Positions 25,324 to 36,710 of a stretch of DNA of 64,000 nt are shown here, in pieces. This DNA comes from Ceratodon purpureus (taxonomy: Eukaryota; Streptophyta; Bryopsida; Pseudoditrichales; Ditrichaceae). The notes under the pieces were generated by a model, which was given only the letters and a program-made list of their open reading frames with translations, was not told where the DNA came from and searched no databases. The stretch is from positions 2,364,464-2,428,463 of the forward strand of contig CM026431.1 in assembly GCA_014871385.1 (NCBI GenBank), written 5' to 3'. The number at the start of each line of letters is the position of its first letter. Positions within the stretch are counted from its first letter, which is position 1. Made by a program: the position numbers and the translations under genes.

Positions 25324-26294
25324 TGCTATAAATCCCTCCCTGGCTCAAGTACTTGCGTATTTTCTCAAGTACATGCAGAGCACTGAGCGCAGGTTTGGAT
25401 TTGCTGACTCTCCTCTGGATTTTCCATCCCTGTCATTCCAGGCTTGTTTTAGAATTATTGAGAGTGTGTAAATGACCCAGATAAGGGAGAAAAGCAAAGA
25501 AATAAAAGTCAAGTGTTTCCCCAAAAACATGATAAACCGAGAAAGAGAAGGGGAGCAATGCATTCTGTCATATGGAAGAAGATCTTTTTCCTTGCGGGGA
25601 ACTAAAGGAACCATTACTTCATTGTAAAAAAGCAATACCAATTCCAATTCCTTGCCACCAGGCTAAGGGATATCATCCTTTTTGTCAGCGCTTTGTATCT
25701 CTTTTTAATGTTTTTCATGTATTGACTGTTGCCAGATTGGCAGCCAATAATTATACGGGAGAATGTTTTCGTCTAAATTATAATCTGATTCTCATCCATA
25801 ATATAATATCATCCATTCACATGTACAACTTTTCATCCAGATTTGATGAAGTAGTAAAAAATTAGAGGCATATGTGGTGATTTTAAAAGAATATTCTTTA
25901 AGGAAAGAAAATAAATTTGATGATATCTTTTAGATTTTAAATGGTTAATAGGAGGATTGGTAGGAGTGTAAACTTAGAATTTTTTTTATCTTCACAATCT
26001 ATTATAATTCCCAAAAATCAGATTTTGCAAATACTTTGAAGTTCGAAGCAGTTTATCAATTTCCAAACCATCAATAAATTTTTAAAAAGAAGAAGAAACG
26101 CCGCATGCATTTTTAAACATACAATGTCTCAAAAAAAATTACAATTACATCAAAATGTATTTCATCGAAAATATAAAACAATACAAAGAGAATATCTTAA
26201 GGACTGTATGACTTAAAAAGACACTTCAACTAGGTTTCTTTTGGAATTCTATGTGAAATTGGCTTATAATGGTTGGACATACAAACAAAAACAA
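25324..26294. other. No gene recognised
   Basis: The open frames near 25345-25865 (97 to 100 codons, both strands) show no recognisable domain. The rest is AT-rich. Confidence 0.45.
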
Positions 26295-26298
26295 TTTC

Positions 26299-26302
<4 letters not shown>

Positions 26303-26339
<37 letters not shown>

Positions 26340-26393
26340 TTATTTTTTTAAAATTTTTTTTGACACAAACAAGTAGCTTTATTACTTGTTGCT
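26303..26393 (-). mobile_element. 5'-truncated LINE tail, minus strand, ending in (TA)n
   Basis: TTTCGGTA is duplicated at 26295-26302 and 26394-26401. On the minus strand the insert reads AGCAACAAGTAATAAAGC, then TACTTGTTTGTGTC, then an A-rich tail passing into a TA microsatellite (about 26301-26335). AAGTA and TACTT can pair around ATAAAGC, giving a small 3' hairpin like those of some plant LINEs. It is a very short retroposed 3' end. Confidence 0.72.
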
Positions 26394-26556
26394 TTTCGGT
26401 ACATTTTTAAAAGCACATTAACCAACTATACAAAAAACTAGTTTTGTAACTCTATCGATACAAATTCCTTTTTGGAGGACCAAACCTCTTGATACATTTT
26501 CTGACTTTTAGAATAACCCTAATTTTTTATGCATTATTTGTATTATTAATAATAAT

Positions 26557-26648
26557 TTTCAACTTAGTTGGCAACTTATAAAGGAAATTTCAACAGAGTT
26601 GGCAACTTATAAAGGAAATTTCAACAGAGTTGGCAACTTATAAAGGAA
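26557..26648. repeat. 31-bp tandem repeat, three copies
   Basis: The unit TTTCAACAGAGTTGGCAACT plus TATAAAGGAAA is repeated three times; the first copy differs by a few bases. Confidence 0.92.
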
Positions 26649-26911
26649 TTCATAAAACAAAGAAAAAAGGAAAGAAAATCATCTTGATCTGAATCCCCAT
26701 CAAGGGTAGTAAAACTCATGAATGTTTTCACCAAGAGTGAATGGATGACAGCAAACCAGCAGAGCAAAATTTTCGTTTTTACACCAAGTCAAGGTAAATA
26801 TCAAATAGATATCAACATTTCCTCCCACAAGTATCACATCATTTTCTAAAACAATAAAAAAGAAAACAAAAAATATGCTTGAGTCTGGTAAGCCTGCTCA
26901 AACAATATGAA

Positions 26912-26959
26912 TTTTTTTATTTTTTTATTTTTTTTGAGCAAATGAACGAATTTCATTGC
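26912..26959 (-). mobile_element. Very short LINE 3' tail, minus strand
   Basis: ACAATATGAA is duplicated at 26902-26911 and 26960-26969. On the minus strand the insert begins GCAATGAAATTCGTTCATTT and GCTC, then an A-rich tail interrupted by single T. The first part resembles the 3' end of the LINE at 49556-57087 (GCAATGG ... CACCATTTGACTC plus A). The insert is only 48 bp. Confidence 0.75.
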
Positions 26960-26969
26960 ACAATATGAA

Positions 26970-27860
26970 AAATTTGAAAAACATTGAGATGTTCGTTGGG
27001 AAATATATATTTATCTATTTATCAAGCACACCAAAAAATTCACAGAATCACACTCCGTCTGATGCAGTAATAAAGAAAATCAACACATTCCATGTTTAAT
27101 TTAAATCAGGAATAGAAACGATTTATTGAGTGTCGTTGGACGCTTTGGTTTTGGTGCAGATTTGTTTGGCCTTGGCCTTTCAGAGAGGGCATATTGCATT
27201 CTCATGAAATATTGACACTTGGTATGTATCATGAAGTTATCTAATCCCTGATACTGTAGAGTACAATTAGTCTTGCCCTCTGTATCTGCAATTAGTTTGA
27301 CCTATTGCCCTCTGTTTTATCTAAGGTATGAATGCCAGAAACAATTAAAATAAGGTGATTTGAACAGAAGGAATGGAGTTAGAAATTATGTGACTTTTTT
27401 TTTGAGATGAAGAAGAAGAAATGATGAAGAATGAAAGTTATATCGTATTTTTATCCTCGTATATAATTATCTACAATTTTACGAAGTAGGGAGTTTGTAA
27501 AAACCCCTTCTTGTATACTAGACTCTTCATGAACCAAATGTGATGGTGTTCTACAATGGTTAACTAACATTACAAAAAACTAAAGGTAAAAAAACCATAA
27601 TTGACATTATATGGCAAAACATGATTGGTCCACCAAAGCTTAGCTGCTCATGCAAAAATTCTCCGTTTTCAGTCCACCATGTTCCTGTTTCTACTGCGCG
27701 CCTTATGGGCATTAACCATTAATGATTTTTCTACCTTATTGGTGTTTTGTTTTAACCCATTAGTGCCCAGGGTGGTTCGGGAGAAACCACTGAAATTAGT
27801 GAGAGGCCCATCTGATCCTATTAGAGAATAACATACGTAAATAAACAGAGTTTCATAGGT
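26970..27860. other. No gene recognised
   Basis: AT-rich sequence. The frame at 27625-27831 (68 codons) shows no recognisable domain. Confidence 0.45.
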
Positions 27861-27864
27861 TTAA

Positions 27865-28940
27865 CCCCTAAAGCATTTGGCCATAAAATCCCAAATTCTG
27901 CCTCAAATCTGCCCTGTTTTAGTTCAAGGTAGAATTATGAAAATTTAAACGTAATTAGAAGAATCAAACCGTAGGAACTAGTACCTAACTTGTACATGTA
28001 TGTGTACACAAAATTTTAGACTGTAACTCCTCACCGATTGGAAGATCATAAAGTTTGAACTTGAGTGAAAAGTTTTTTTTGGTCCTGCCCGGCAGGGACA
28101 GCCACACTTTGGAGAGTAAAACAGCCAATTTTTTGAGATCTTGTGGTTGGAGGCTCTTCAGTTTTGGATTCTAAAGTGAGTTGGGAGTATGCTCAAAAAA
28201 ATTGAAGAGAATACAATACAGAGAAGCATTGGAAAACCACATTTCTAGTGATGGGAGTCAAATGAAATGCATATACAGTGGCTCTTTTTCCACACTACAA
28301 ATGCCTAAGAAGATCATCTATTTTTTGAAATCCGAACGGTGTATACATGCATTTCTATGGAAAAGAAATTGTGGAGGAAAAAAATCTAAAAAATAAACAA
28401 ATCCGAAATAGATATGAATTTTATAGTGGTTTAGGAGGAGATAATGGTGAAGGAAAAATGGGTGATGAAGGTGACCCAATCACTGTAGATCTGTTTGACA
28501 GTTTTTATAAAACTTGGAACTTTGACTGAATATATCTCAAGATCCGTACGGTCAAAATTAACAAAATTTTGGAATTAGACTAATTTGATGGCTCTGAACA
28601 AGATCCTACGGTTGGATTTTTCAAAATCAAGTTTTAAAAAAAATTGTAAAACGATTTCAGAAAGGATCATTTGGAAGTCACTGTAGATTGTCATAGATTT
28701 GGTACACCACTTGCATCGGCCACAAACCTGCCCGAGCTGCCCTGAATTGAATTTTGATCTTTAAACACGATTTATTTCTTAACTACGGGCCCGATGAAAG
28801 TGAAATTTGGTCTTGTTAGAAAGTTATGACAATTTCCCATGTTGTGCCAAAGTTACAGTCACATCCGGTAAAATTTGACTCATAGGGAGCCTGACCGGAC
28901 CCTAAATCATACCAAAACTGTTGAGTTGATGCTTTAGGGG
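27865..28940. mobile_element. TTAA element, subfamily D
   Basis: Flanked by TTAA at 27861-27864 and 28941-28944. The ends are CCCCTAAAGCAT and GATGCTTTAGGGG, a 12-bp inverted repeat. Module 1 occurs twice, in opposite orientations: about 27966-28065 (AACCGTAGGAACTAG ...) and about 28510-28621 (... AAGATCCTACGGTTGG). Module 2 (ATCCGAACGGTGTATACATG) starts at 28330. It is 1,076 bp. The short open frames are not conserved proteins. Confidence 0.88.
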
Positions 28941-29086
28941 TTAAAAAAAAAATCAAACTAGGTCAAAAAAACAACATAGATAAAAGTGTAAGAGTTTAGT
29001 GCCACTGCTAATCCAGGAGGAAACCAGGTTAGGTCGTGTATACCTCAACCCCTGTAGAAGTGTTCACAAAAGATAAACACACCAAT

Positions 29087-29148
29087 TGCAGTAAAGGGCC
29101 ATCCTTTATTTATTCCAAACAAAAAGAAAAATAAAAATAAAAATAAAA
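29087..29148 (+). mobile_element. Very short LINE 3' tail with hairpin, plus strand
   Basis: ATAAACACACCAAT is present at 29073-29086 and 29149-29162; the first bases may belong to the tail. Between them lies TGCAGTAAAGGGCCATCC, then TTTATTTATTCC and an AAAAAT-repeat tail. The AAAGGG-loop-CCTTT hairpin and the sequence match the minus-strand insert at 41127-41250, so both come from one LINE family distinct from the full-length one. Confidence 0.8.
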
Positions 29149-29162
29149 ATAAACACACCAAT

Positions 29163-30403
29163 GAGAATGGCGCTTCTAAAAGATGGAAGGCGCTCTAAAT
29201 GACATCAGCTAATGCTCACAACTCCCACGTATCAAACTATTCCCCCAGCCCACATGGGCACTCAATTTTAGCAAACCCAGCATATAAATCATCCTACGTC
29301 CCACAACTAACTCAGGGGCCCCCAATGCCCCATTACTACAATTCAGGCAACCTCCTACAAAACCAATACTGCAAGCCAATAAAAAACCTCCGCTGCAATT
29401 CATGAGAGATCTGAGGGCTAATCCATAAAGGATCCTGCAATTCCGGGGCCCTACAATTCCTGCATGGGAGATGGGTAAAATGAGTAAATGAATCCGCCCC
29501 AAAAGAAAGGAGGTTTGGTGTGTCCCATTTGAAAAAAAACCCCTTTCAAATGGTACCCTATGGGCCAATCCCTCCCCTCCACGTCGCCCATCTTTGATGA
29601 GTCCCAAGTGTGGGATCAATGTACCATGTACCTATATGTAAGGAGGCCCAAGACATGGCGAATGAACGTTCTAGGCAGAATTGAATTTCCCATATGGTGT
29701 GGTGGCTTGGGGGATCCTTGGAACCGGGGATATTGTCTTTGTGGGGCCCACAAGTCATTTGTTGGGGTGGGAGCATTGGCACAACTACATTCCAAAGGGA
29801 GCCAGAATTGGGGTTAATTTAGACCGACTCGCTCACCAGATTGTCAGCGCTGGCAAATTTCCCGGGGCTTTTGTTGTTGGTTTAATTTAGGGGGCAAGAG
29901 TAAAGACCCCTTTTTTAAGGGGTTCATATAAGGGGCCCCTTTATTTTGATTTGGGCAACGTATGTTTAGCCCCAATACTAGATTCGTGGCTTTTATTAGG
30001 AGATATCAGGCACTACTATAGTGCTGGATGTGACAACAAGAATCGTTTTTGCCAAGTAATCTTGTGGCTTTTTTAATGGGGAGTGCCCACCTTGTCTAAT
30101 GTGTATTTAATTCAGGAGTTCCGAAGCCCTGAGAGGCTGCTTTTTCCCACATTTCTTCTTCAATGGCAGCAAAGTTGGCTTTTGCAACGTTAGGGGACCG
30201 GACCTCATTCCGGCGAGTGTGCAAAAGGGTTCCGCTATTGCAATGGGAAAAGGACCACCAAAAAATGTGCAATCCTGTCTACTTTGTTGTGTAATACGAC
30301 CCTTGTTTATGTCACAACCTTTAGTTTAAAATTTTCTCTAAAATATGACAACAAGACTTGATAAAAAGCCATTTGAATGCCATATTTAAGCGTATCTAAT
30401 AGA
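29163..30403. other. GC-richer patch, no gene recognised
   Basis: 29200-29900 is richer in G and C and carries overlapping frames on both strands (the longest is 136 codons, minus strand, 29209-29619). Runs of Gly and Pro suggest chance frames. I cannot support a gene. Confidence 0.4.
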
Positions 30404-30407
30404 TTAA

Positions 30408-30634
30408 CCCCAAAAATTCCAGGCCCGTTTTTGCCAATTCTCCCTTCTAAAATGCTGAAAATTTCAAAAAATCCCTATTTTTGATTTTTTTTAAATGCTG
30501 AAATTTCAACCCCATAATGATTATGATTTATCATGTTCACTAAAAAAATCTTGTCAAAAAATATTAAAAATCCTAAAAGTAGTAGTTTGCCGAAGTTCCT
30601 GCAACCCACTTTGGGTTTTGTGGAATTTTAGGGG
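30408..30634 (-). mobile_element. TTAA element, short subfamily C, copy 2
   Basis: Flanked by TTAA at 30404-30407 and 30635-30638. The ends are CCCCAAAAATTCC and GAATTTTAGGGG. It is 227 bp and inverted relative to 8686-8918, with the same internal segments. Confidence 0.87.
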
Positions 30635-30945
30635 TTAAATGGGTTTATTTACAAAATAGAGTAGGATTTGAAGAATTTTGTAGAAACTCATGAGAGTTTG
30701 CGGATGATTATATTCAATAATATGACACGTCATTAATGTGACGTCATTGACTTGAACTAAGAGTATTTATCTATTATTATGTATATACATAAGTATTATG
30801 CGTTTTACATATGAATGTCTACCAATTAAAAAAAGAATTGAACCTATTTCTAATAGAAATTAGCTTAAAGGAAAAAATTAAACATGTATTTATAAGGGCC
30901 ATCGTGTTACCTTTATGAATGTAATATTGGAGTACTAAGAGTTAA

Positions 30946-32087
30946 CCCCTAAAAGGCCATGAGGACGTATATGGCCTCGGCTGGGATTGTAACATGAATT
31001 GAGGCACCTTGCAATGCATATTACTTGAAACAACCAAAAAGCAAAAGAAGGGCCCAAAGATGAGGAAAATTATGAAACTTTTTAAAAAAAAATTAGAAAC
31101 ACTATGTGTGTTCTATGGAGTCTTTTGTGCCCATTTATACGTATTTGCAACATGTACAGGCGGTGGTAGAGTTGCTTTAAATTACTCCAAAACCTTTGAA
31201 AAAAATATATATCATTTATAGTACTGACATTGTTTTCCACAAAAAAATTCAACATGACCTCATCATTTTCCAGTCTTCAATGCATAAATACATGTGTAAA
31301 CCACTGAACACACTCCGTATGCATATCCTTTTAGGGTTAATGTTGATTCAAATAAAACAGATCCCAAAATGTTACTCCCTCCGTCTCACTAAAAGAGCAT
31401 GTTTGGTAAAATAATCTGTCTCAAAAAAAAAAGGTTTCTAAATTTGGCCAACTTATTTTTAAATTTGACAACTTGTTTCTAAATTTGGCCACTTATTTCT
31501 AAATTTAACAACTTTTCTATAATTTGTCCAACTTATGTCTAAATTTAGAAATATCATTAGATATGCTATTATTAGAAAACCATGCTCTTTTAGTGAGATG
31601 GAGGGAGTACTTTTTATGCATCTTGCTCAGTGATAGAAACCAAGAACCTTCATGATATTGATTTAGCCCCGGTGTTCTGAACTAAGTACTGTACTTTAAA
31701 AAATATTGTTTAATAAAATCAGTACTTGAATTCTATTCTGTGCAATGTTTTTTGCTTAGTCAAGAAAATTAATTAAAAACTCAGTACTTGAAGGAGAGGT
31801 GGAGTATTGCTCAAATATAGTTCTTTTACCCTTCATCGTGGCATAAGGTCATTTGTTCAACGAATGGTATATTTTCAACATGCCAACTTAGAATGATAAT
31901 ATTTGAAAGCATAAATTTACTGCTGGTTTTTTATATGAGCTGATAAGAGATTGGTGAGTGGTGAATTAATAGTTGAGATCTTGTGGCTAAATCTATTTGA
32001 AAAATATTTAAGTTGGAATTTAGTAGGCAAATGAAGGAGTGTCATTTGTGGTTGTTTTGGCCAATCTCTAGCCATGAACTTTAGGGG
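30946..32087. mobile_element. Probable TTAA element carrying a nested Stowaway
   Basis: The left side is TTAA (30942-30945) plus CCCCTAAAAGGCCATGAG. The right side, read inward, is CCCCTAAAGTTCATGGC, followed outward by TTAA (32088-32091). The ends are facing and similar, so I pair them, giving 1,142 bp with a 233-bp Stowaway at 31375-31607. I see no clear module 1, so two unrelated solo ends remain possible. Confidence 0.6.
31375..31607. mobile_element. Stowaway MITE with internal tandem repeats
   Basis: TA (31373-31374), then CTCCCTCCGTCTCACTAAAA and GAGCATG at the left. CATGCTC and TTTTAGTGAGATGGAGGGAG end the right side, followed by TA (31608-31609). The inverted ends are about 27 bp and nearly perfect. 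The interior (about 31436-31555) holds about five degenerate copies of a TTTCTAAATTTGGCCAACTT unit, 20 to 24 bases each. Confidence 0.93.
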
Positions 32088-32187
32088 TTAAAACCATAAA
32101 TTGATGTGCTTTAAAGTTTACAAGTTCATCGGTTGTTTCACTATAAACCTTTGAAATGTCAAAATCAACAATACAACAAATCCTTAA

Positions 32188-33274
32188 CCCCTAAAGACCC
32201 TTAGTGTTTATGGAGCCAAAATTGCCAAAAACATACATCTACTGATAGAAACCTGTTGTTTTCTAGAATTAGATATTAAATTGAATATTTAACCGTAGGA
32301 TCTTGTAATCAACTTATTCAAAAAGGTGTGTACCAATTTTGAAGACAATCCACCGTATTGATTGCAAATTATAATGTTTGAAGTCACTATAAAAGTTTTT
32401 TTTTAAACTGCATCGAGTGTGTACCTAAGTTTAAATGCCCAAAAGGTATACTTTTCAAACACATTCTATCAATTGAGGATCATCAATTTGTATAGGTATG
32501 GAAGTTAGGTATAAGCTCACAAAGTTTGAGCCCTATAAAAATTAAAACTACTTAAAGAGTAATCTGAAAATGTCCAATTAGAAATCCAAACGGCAGATAT
32601 GTTGAAGTCAATAAAGAAAAGAACCACAAAAATTTCAACGCAATGAGAGTAGATCTCAAATTTATAGAATTTTTTGAAGTGTAAATTGTATATTTCCTTT
32701 ATATTTCAAAGGGCAGTTTTTGTAAAAAGGAGTCCTAGGGATGGACCCCCCGCCGCGTCATAGAGATGAAATTGATTAAGATTGGATGAAAAATGAAAGT
32801 TGCATGAAATATTTTATATTGATGAAAATATATATTTTGGATGAGAACTAAACTGTAAATGATCCTTGTGGTTTGGATGAAAAACAACATCTTTAGATGG
32901 AAATGGTTAGTTAGATGAAAAAATTATATTGGATGAAAACCGTCATAAATGTATATGGATGAAAAAAGATTGGGCCCATTATTTTCCAAGTGCCACCCTT
33001 TGAAATTTTGTCTTGTCACTTTCTACCCTTGCGAATGACGGACAACTTGGGCAGAAAATGGTAGATTTGATTGGTTGTTGGTTGCCTAGAATTAGAGCAG
33101 GTTCTTCTAAAATTATAACTTTTGGGTCGCAACTCCAAGTGCTATGAAATTTGTGCCATGGGAATGAAATCTACATGGTGTAAAAATTTCAGAAAAATTA
33201 TTAAATAATGAAACCTTAGAATAGCTTGCCTAGCATTGCTGTGACCTGAATATGGTTTCAAAGGCCTTTAAGGG
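32188..33274. mobile_element. TTAA element, subfamily E
   Basis: Flanked by TTAA at 32184-32187 and 33275-33278. The ends are CCCCTAAAGACCC and AAAGGCCTTTAAGGG. Module 1 starts at about 32290 (AACCGTAGGATCTTG) and module 2 at 32582 (AAATCCAAACGGCAG). The stretch 32763-32968 contains about nine irregular GGATGAAAA-like phrases. 1,087 bp, non-coding. Confidence 0.82.
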
Positions 33275-33278
33275 TTAA

Positions 33279-34565
33279 ATATGTGTACCATTATCATTCA
33301 TTCCACCCTCTCTATTTTACCATCGCAAGATCAACCAAGATGAAGACTTAGAAACTACCATTGCTAGATCAATTGAAGTCCGCAATAAAGCACACATAAA
33401 AAAAGATTATCACAATTACCGCCCTTTATTGGATAGTGTGAGTGGATCACATTTGTTGTTATCATACACGTTCCCTACCTTCCAATTTCTAACCCAAAAA
33501 TGCTAAGTATTGAAAATTGCTCAAACAAGTGTATAGAGTTTTTAATTAAAAACCAATCTTAAGAAACTCATCTTTTCCAACAATCAAAATATGAGCTCAT
33601 GGTTTTATAAAAGACATTTCTAAAAAATTATTTGAATCGCTTATTTCCCATCCCTTCTTTATTAGGTTGCTAGGAGTGTTTGTAGGGACTACCTTCCTAT
33701 TGAATGGCAATAATCATAAAGCCTTAGTTTAAATTCTATGGACATAAACACAAAAATATTGGAGGTACAAACACTAACTTATATTGGTCCCACCAAAGGT
33801 ACAAGGGTTCCTCTTTCTTTCTTTCTTTCCCTTGGAATTGATTGTTCATGTCATGATGGTTCTCTCTCGTGCATGCAAGGGCTGCCATTTGTGATGAGAT
33901 TTTTTGTTCACGAAACCGGGAAAACAAAATAGAAGGGAAAAGGTAGGAAAAATGGAGTGGGTGACTAAATGAACAGAAATTCATTGCACAAAAAGTTTAC
34001 AGGTTCATCTCAAAGCGGACACTGGGCAATGGCTTTGAAGTTTGGACTTTTGCAAGCACATCATTAGCCTGCTGTGCCTACTGCTGTTAAGTTAAGTACA
34101 AATTACATTCCTGACTGCTAATCAAGAGCTGCAATGATGCGTATGTTGTTCTGACAATTCTCCAACACCACTTGAGAGCACTCAGAGGAGTTGAGAACCC
34201 TCACGGCCACCTTAGCTCTATCTTAAGATACGGGTACCTAAGCTCACTGGAATAAGCTATTTCTTATACCATACGTCAATAGCAAGTTTGCCCAAAAGTA
34301 ATTTAAAAAATAAAAAACGTGAAAGTAAGAAAATAACGAAGACCTCCAAAAAGAAGAATAAATTATTTTTGCAACATTTGGTTATTCCTAGGCCATTTAA
34401 GGTCATGTTTACATATTTTTGTGCTAAAAATAAATTAAAAACCTTAGTCTTTGAGAGGCAAGCTTTATGTTTCGAAAAGAATGTATTAGAAATTGCGAAA
34501 CTGCGATGGTATTGCAATATATTAGAAGAGAAGATAGGTTCATAAAGTATTTTTTGTGTGTTAGG
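33279..34565. other. No gene recognised
   Basis: AT-rich. A sequence at 33966-33994, on the minus strand TGCAATGAATTTCTG and TTCATTTAGTC, resembles the LINE 3' end but lacks an A tail. The frames at 34257-34545 (about 85 codons) are Lys/Phe-rich and of no known family. Confidence 0.45.
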
Positions 34566-35465
34566 AATGAAAAATGGCTCTCGGCTGTTTCGGGCAGCCT
34601 ACATGAAGGGATTAAAAGTAATATTTTTACCTAAGAATTTTACTGGATGCTCCTTATACCGCAAAGTGTATGTGGTAAAATTTTCAAAGCCAAATTTCAC
34701 TTTTAGAACCTTCATCTAGAAATTTTAGGTTTCAAGTCCAAAACGGGTAGTTTAAAATTAATTTTTTTTAGATTTTTTTTTTTGGAAATGTGTTCATAAC
34801 CAATTCACTATTCAAAATCCAAAGTGGCCTAAGTCAAAAAGCTTACCAATTTTACAAGGGCAGCCTCCAAAAATCACAGAAACAACCTTCAAGCTTTTAG
34901 GTAATTTTACAATTTTTACTTTCAAAATTTGTCAAAAATTGAGATTTAGGATTTTTTCAAAATTTTTTTTCCCGATAATTCAAAAACTTTTAACCGTTCA
35001 CTTTTTTAAAAAACCAAAAGCATTTCACGTCATTTAAGTTTTACCATATTGTGGTTTTTGTACCTTCTTCTGGAAAATAATTTGCACGAAGGCCAAAAAA
35101 GTTTAATGAGACTCTAAAATTTTGCATAGAGGTGCTCAACTTAGTCACCTACGTGGAAAAAAATATGAGCAAAATGTTTGAGGTAACAATAATCAAGTCT
35201 CCCTTGGCACCATTTAGAGTATGCTTTTCGCGCAAAGCCAAAAAAAAAAGAAACAGTAAAGTTTGAACGTTATAATCTCAAAAATGGTAAAGATCCAACC
35301 GTTGAAATTTGACATGGTATTAGTGCAGGTAGTTAGGTTTAAGCTCTTACGGTTGGATGTATCATAAAATTAAAAAATTAAGAATCATACTTCAACTTCT
35401 ACAAGGTTGTCAAAAATCACAATTTTTGGTTTTGGAGGTCCAAAAACGGCTTGAACCTTTAGGGG
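34566..35465 (+). mobile_element. TTAA element, subfamily A, copy 4 (left end lost)
   Basis: The right end GCTTGAACCTTTAGGGG is followed by TTAA (35466-35469). The body is collinear with the other A copies from AAAATGGCTCTCGGCTG onward. The terminal CCCCTAAAGGTTC of the left end is missing. Module 1 is at about 35259-35357. Confidence 0.85.
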
Positions 35466-35469
35466 TTAA

Positions 35470-36311
35470 GCATTTCAGCATAGTGTATCTTGGATTATCA
35501 AAAAGGAGTTATGGCTTGGGGACTAGTAGGTCCTATGGCTTCTTAGATTTGCACTTCAATCATTTACACATCTTCTTAAAGCAACTTTCACTCGCATGAA
35601 AACAACTTTTATCACATCTATATAATTTGAAAAATGGGAATTTCGGTGAAAGACAATGTGTGTGCGCCCCAAGGGCTTTTTGTTAGACTCAAGTATTCAT
35701 GGTAAGATAGAGGCATTTAGTGCATTTTGTATCAAACAACACAAGTTTACAAATAATTAAAATGTCCAAACACTATGTTCTACAGTGCCTTCAGATCGTC
35801 CACTAAAGTTTTCCAAGGATTTACATTAATGAAATACCTCAACTATTAATAGAAACATCAAGCTGCAAAAATGTAGAGGAAACACAAGATCTTAGAGGTT
35901 CTCTATCGGGGGCCCATTTCATTGTGCCCACATTGAAACGACGACACTATTTACCGCGTCAAGGGTATTTGTTTTCCCATTCGCAAAGCACCAACGCTAA
36001 ACACCTTCAAAACAACACCAAATTTTACGTCTCCAACGTCATTTTGCAGTGAAAGGGACAAGGTCTTGCCGCTGGTTTTTGTGGGTTGATCTTATCATAT
36101 TATGTGTTGGACTAGGCGAGGGACTAGTCTCAAAGTTTCTAGGAAGGAGTTGTAAGGATATTAGTCCAAAATACTCGAACGAAAAAACCGCGTCGCTCCT
36201 GGAGCGTCGAATGCCATTATTTGGAAGTTCACTGGTGGGGCGCCATTTTGGCGTCGGCGTGAATAAAGGACCCTGGTGCCAAAATGGCACCATTAAGATG
36301 CCGTTGGCGCA
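35470..36311. other. No gene recognised
   Basis: 35900-36310 is somewhat GC-richer, with a palindromic GGTGCCAAAATGGCACC at about 36275-36291. Overlapping frames of 84 to 88 codons on both strands show no known domain. Confidence 0.45.
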
Positions 36312-36315
36312 TTAA

Positions 36316-36574
36316 CCCCTAATCGGCCATCACTAAATTTTCCCAAAAACTGTCAAATATTAGCCATTTCTAGTGCAACGAATAATTGTCAAAATGAAAT
36401 TTATATTTAAAACATTTAACCGTAGGATCTCAAGTAAGATTGCTTTGACAAATTTCTGGATTTTTTTGGGCATTTTTGACCGCACACATTGGAAGATTAT
36501 AACATTTGAAGTTTAAAGAATACATTTTTTCAAATTCAAAAAACGCCCATTCTAGAACATTGGCCGTTTAGGGG
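36316..36574 (+). mobile_element. TTAA element, internally deleted B-type derivative
   Basis: Flanked by TTAA at 36312-36315 and 36575-36578. The ends are CCCCTAATCGGCCATC and TTGGCCGTTTAGGGG. The sequence just inside the right end (AAACGCCCATTCTAGAAC) matches the right end of the full B copies. Module 1 is at about 36418-36514 (AACCGTAGGATCTC ... GATTATAACATTTGAAG). At 259 bp it keeps the ends and module 1 and has lost most of the B interior. Confidence 0.87.
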
Positions 36575-36710
36575 TTAAAATACTCACCACCAATTGACAA
36601 GTTCTTACCTCAATGCAAAAACAAGTTTCTTTATCCTAAGATTCCTCTCTAAGTTCTACCTACTTTCCTCTATCATAAGACAGACCAAGCCTTACTTCAA
36701 TTCTTTTTAA

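Noticed and set aside
33966..33994. Minus-strand sequence resembling the LINE 3' end (TGCAATGAATTTCTG, TTCATTTAGTC)
   Set aside because: It has no A tail and no target duplication that I can find, so it is not called as an insertion.
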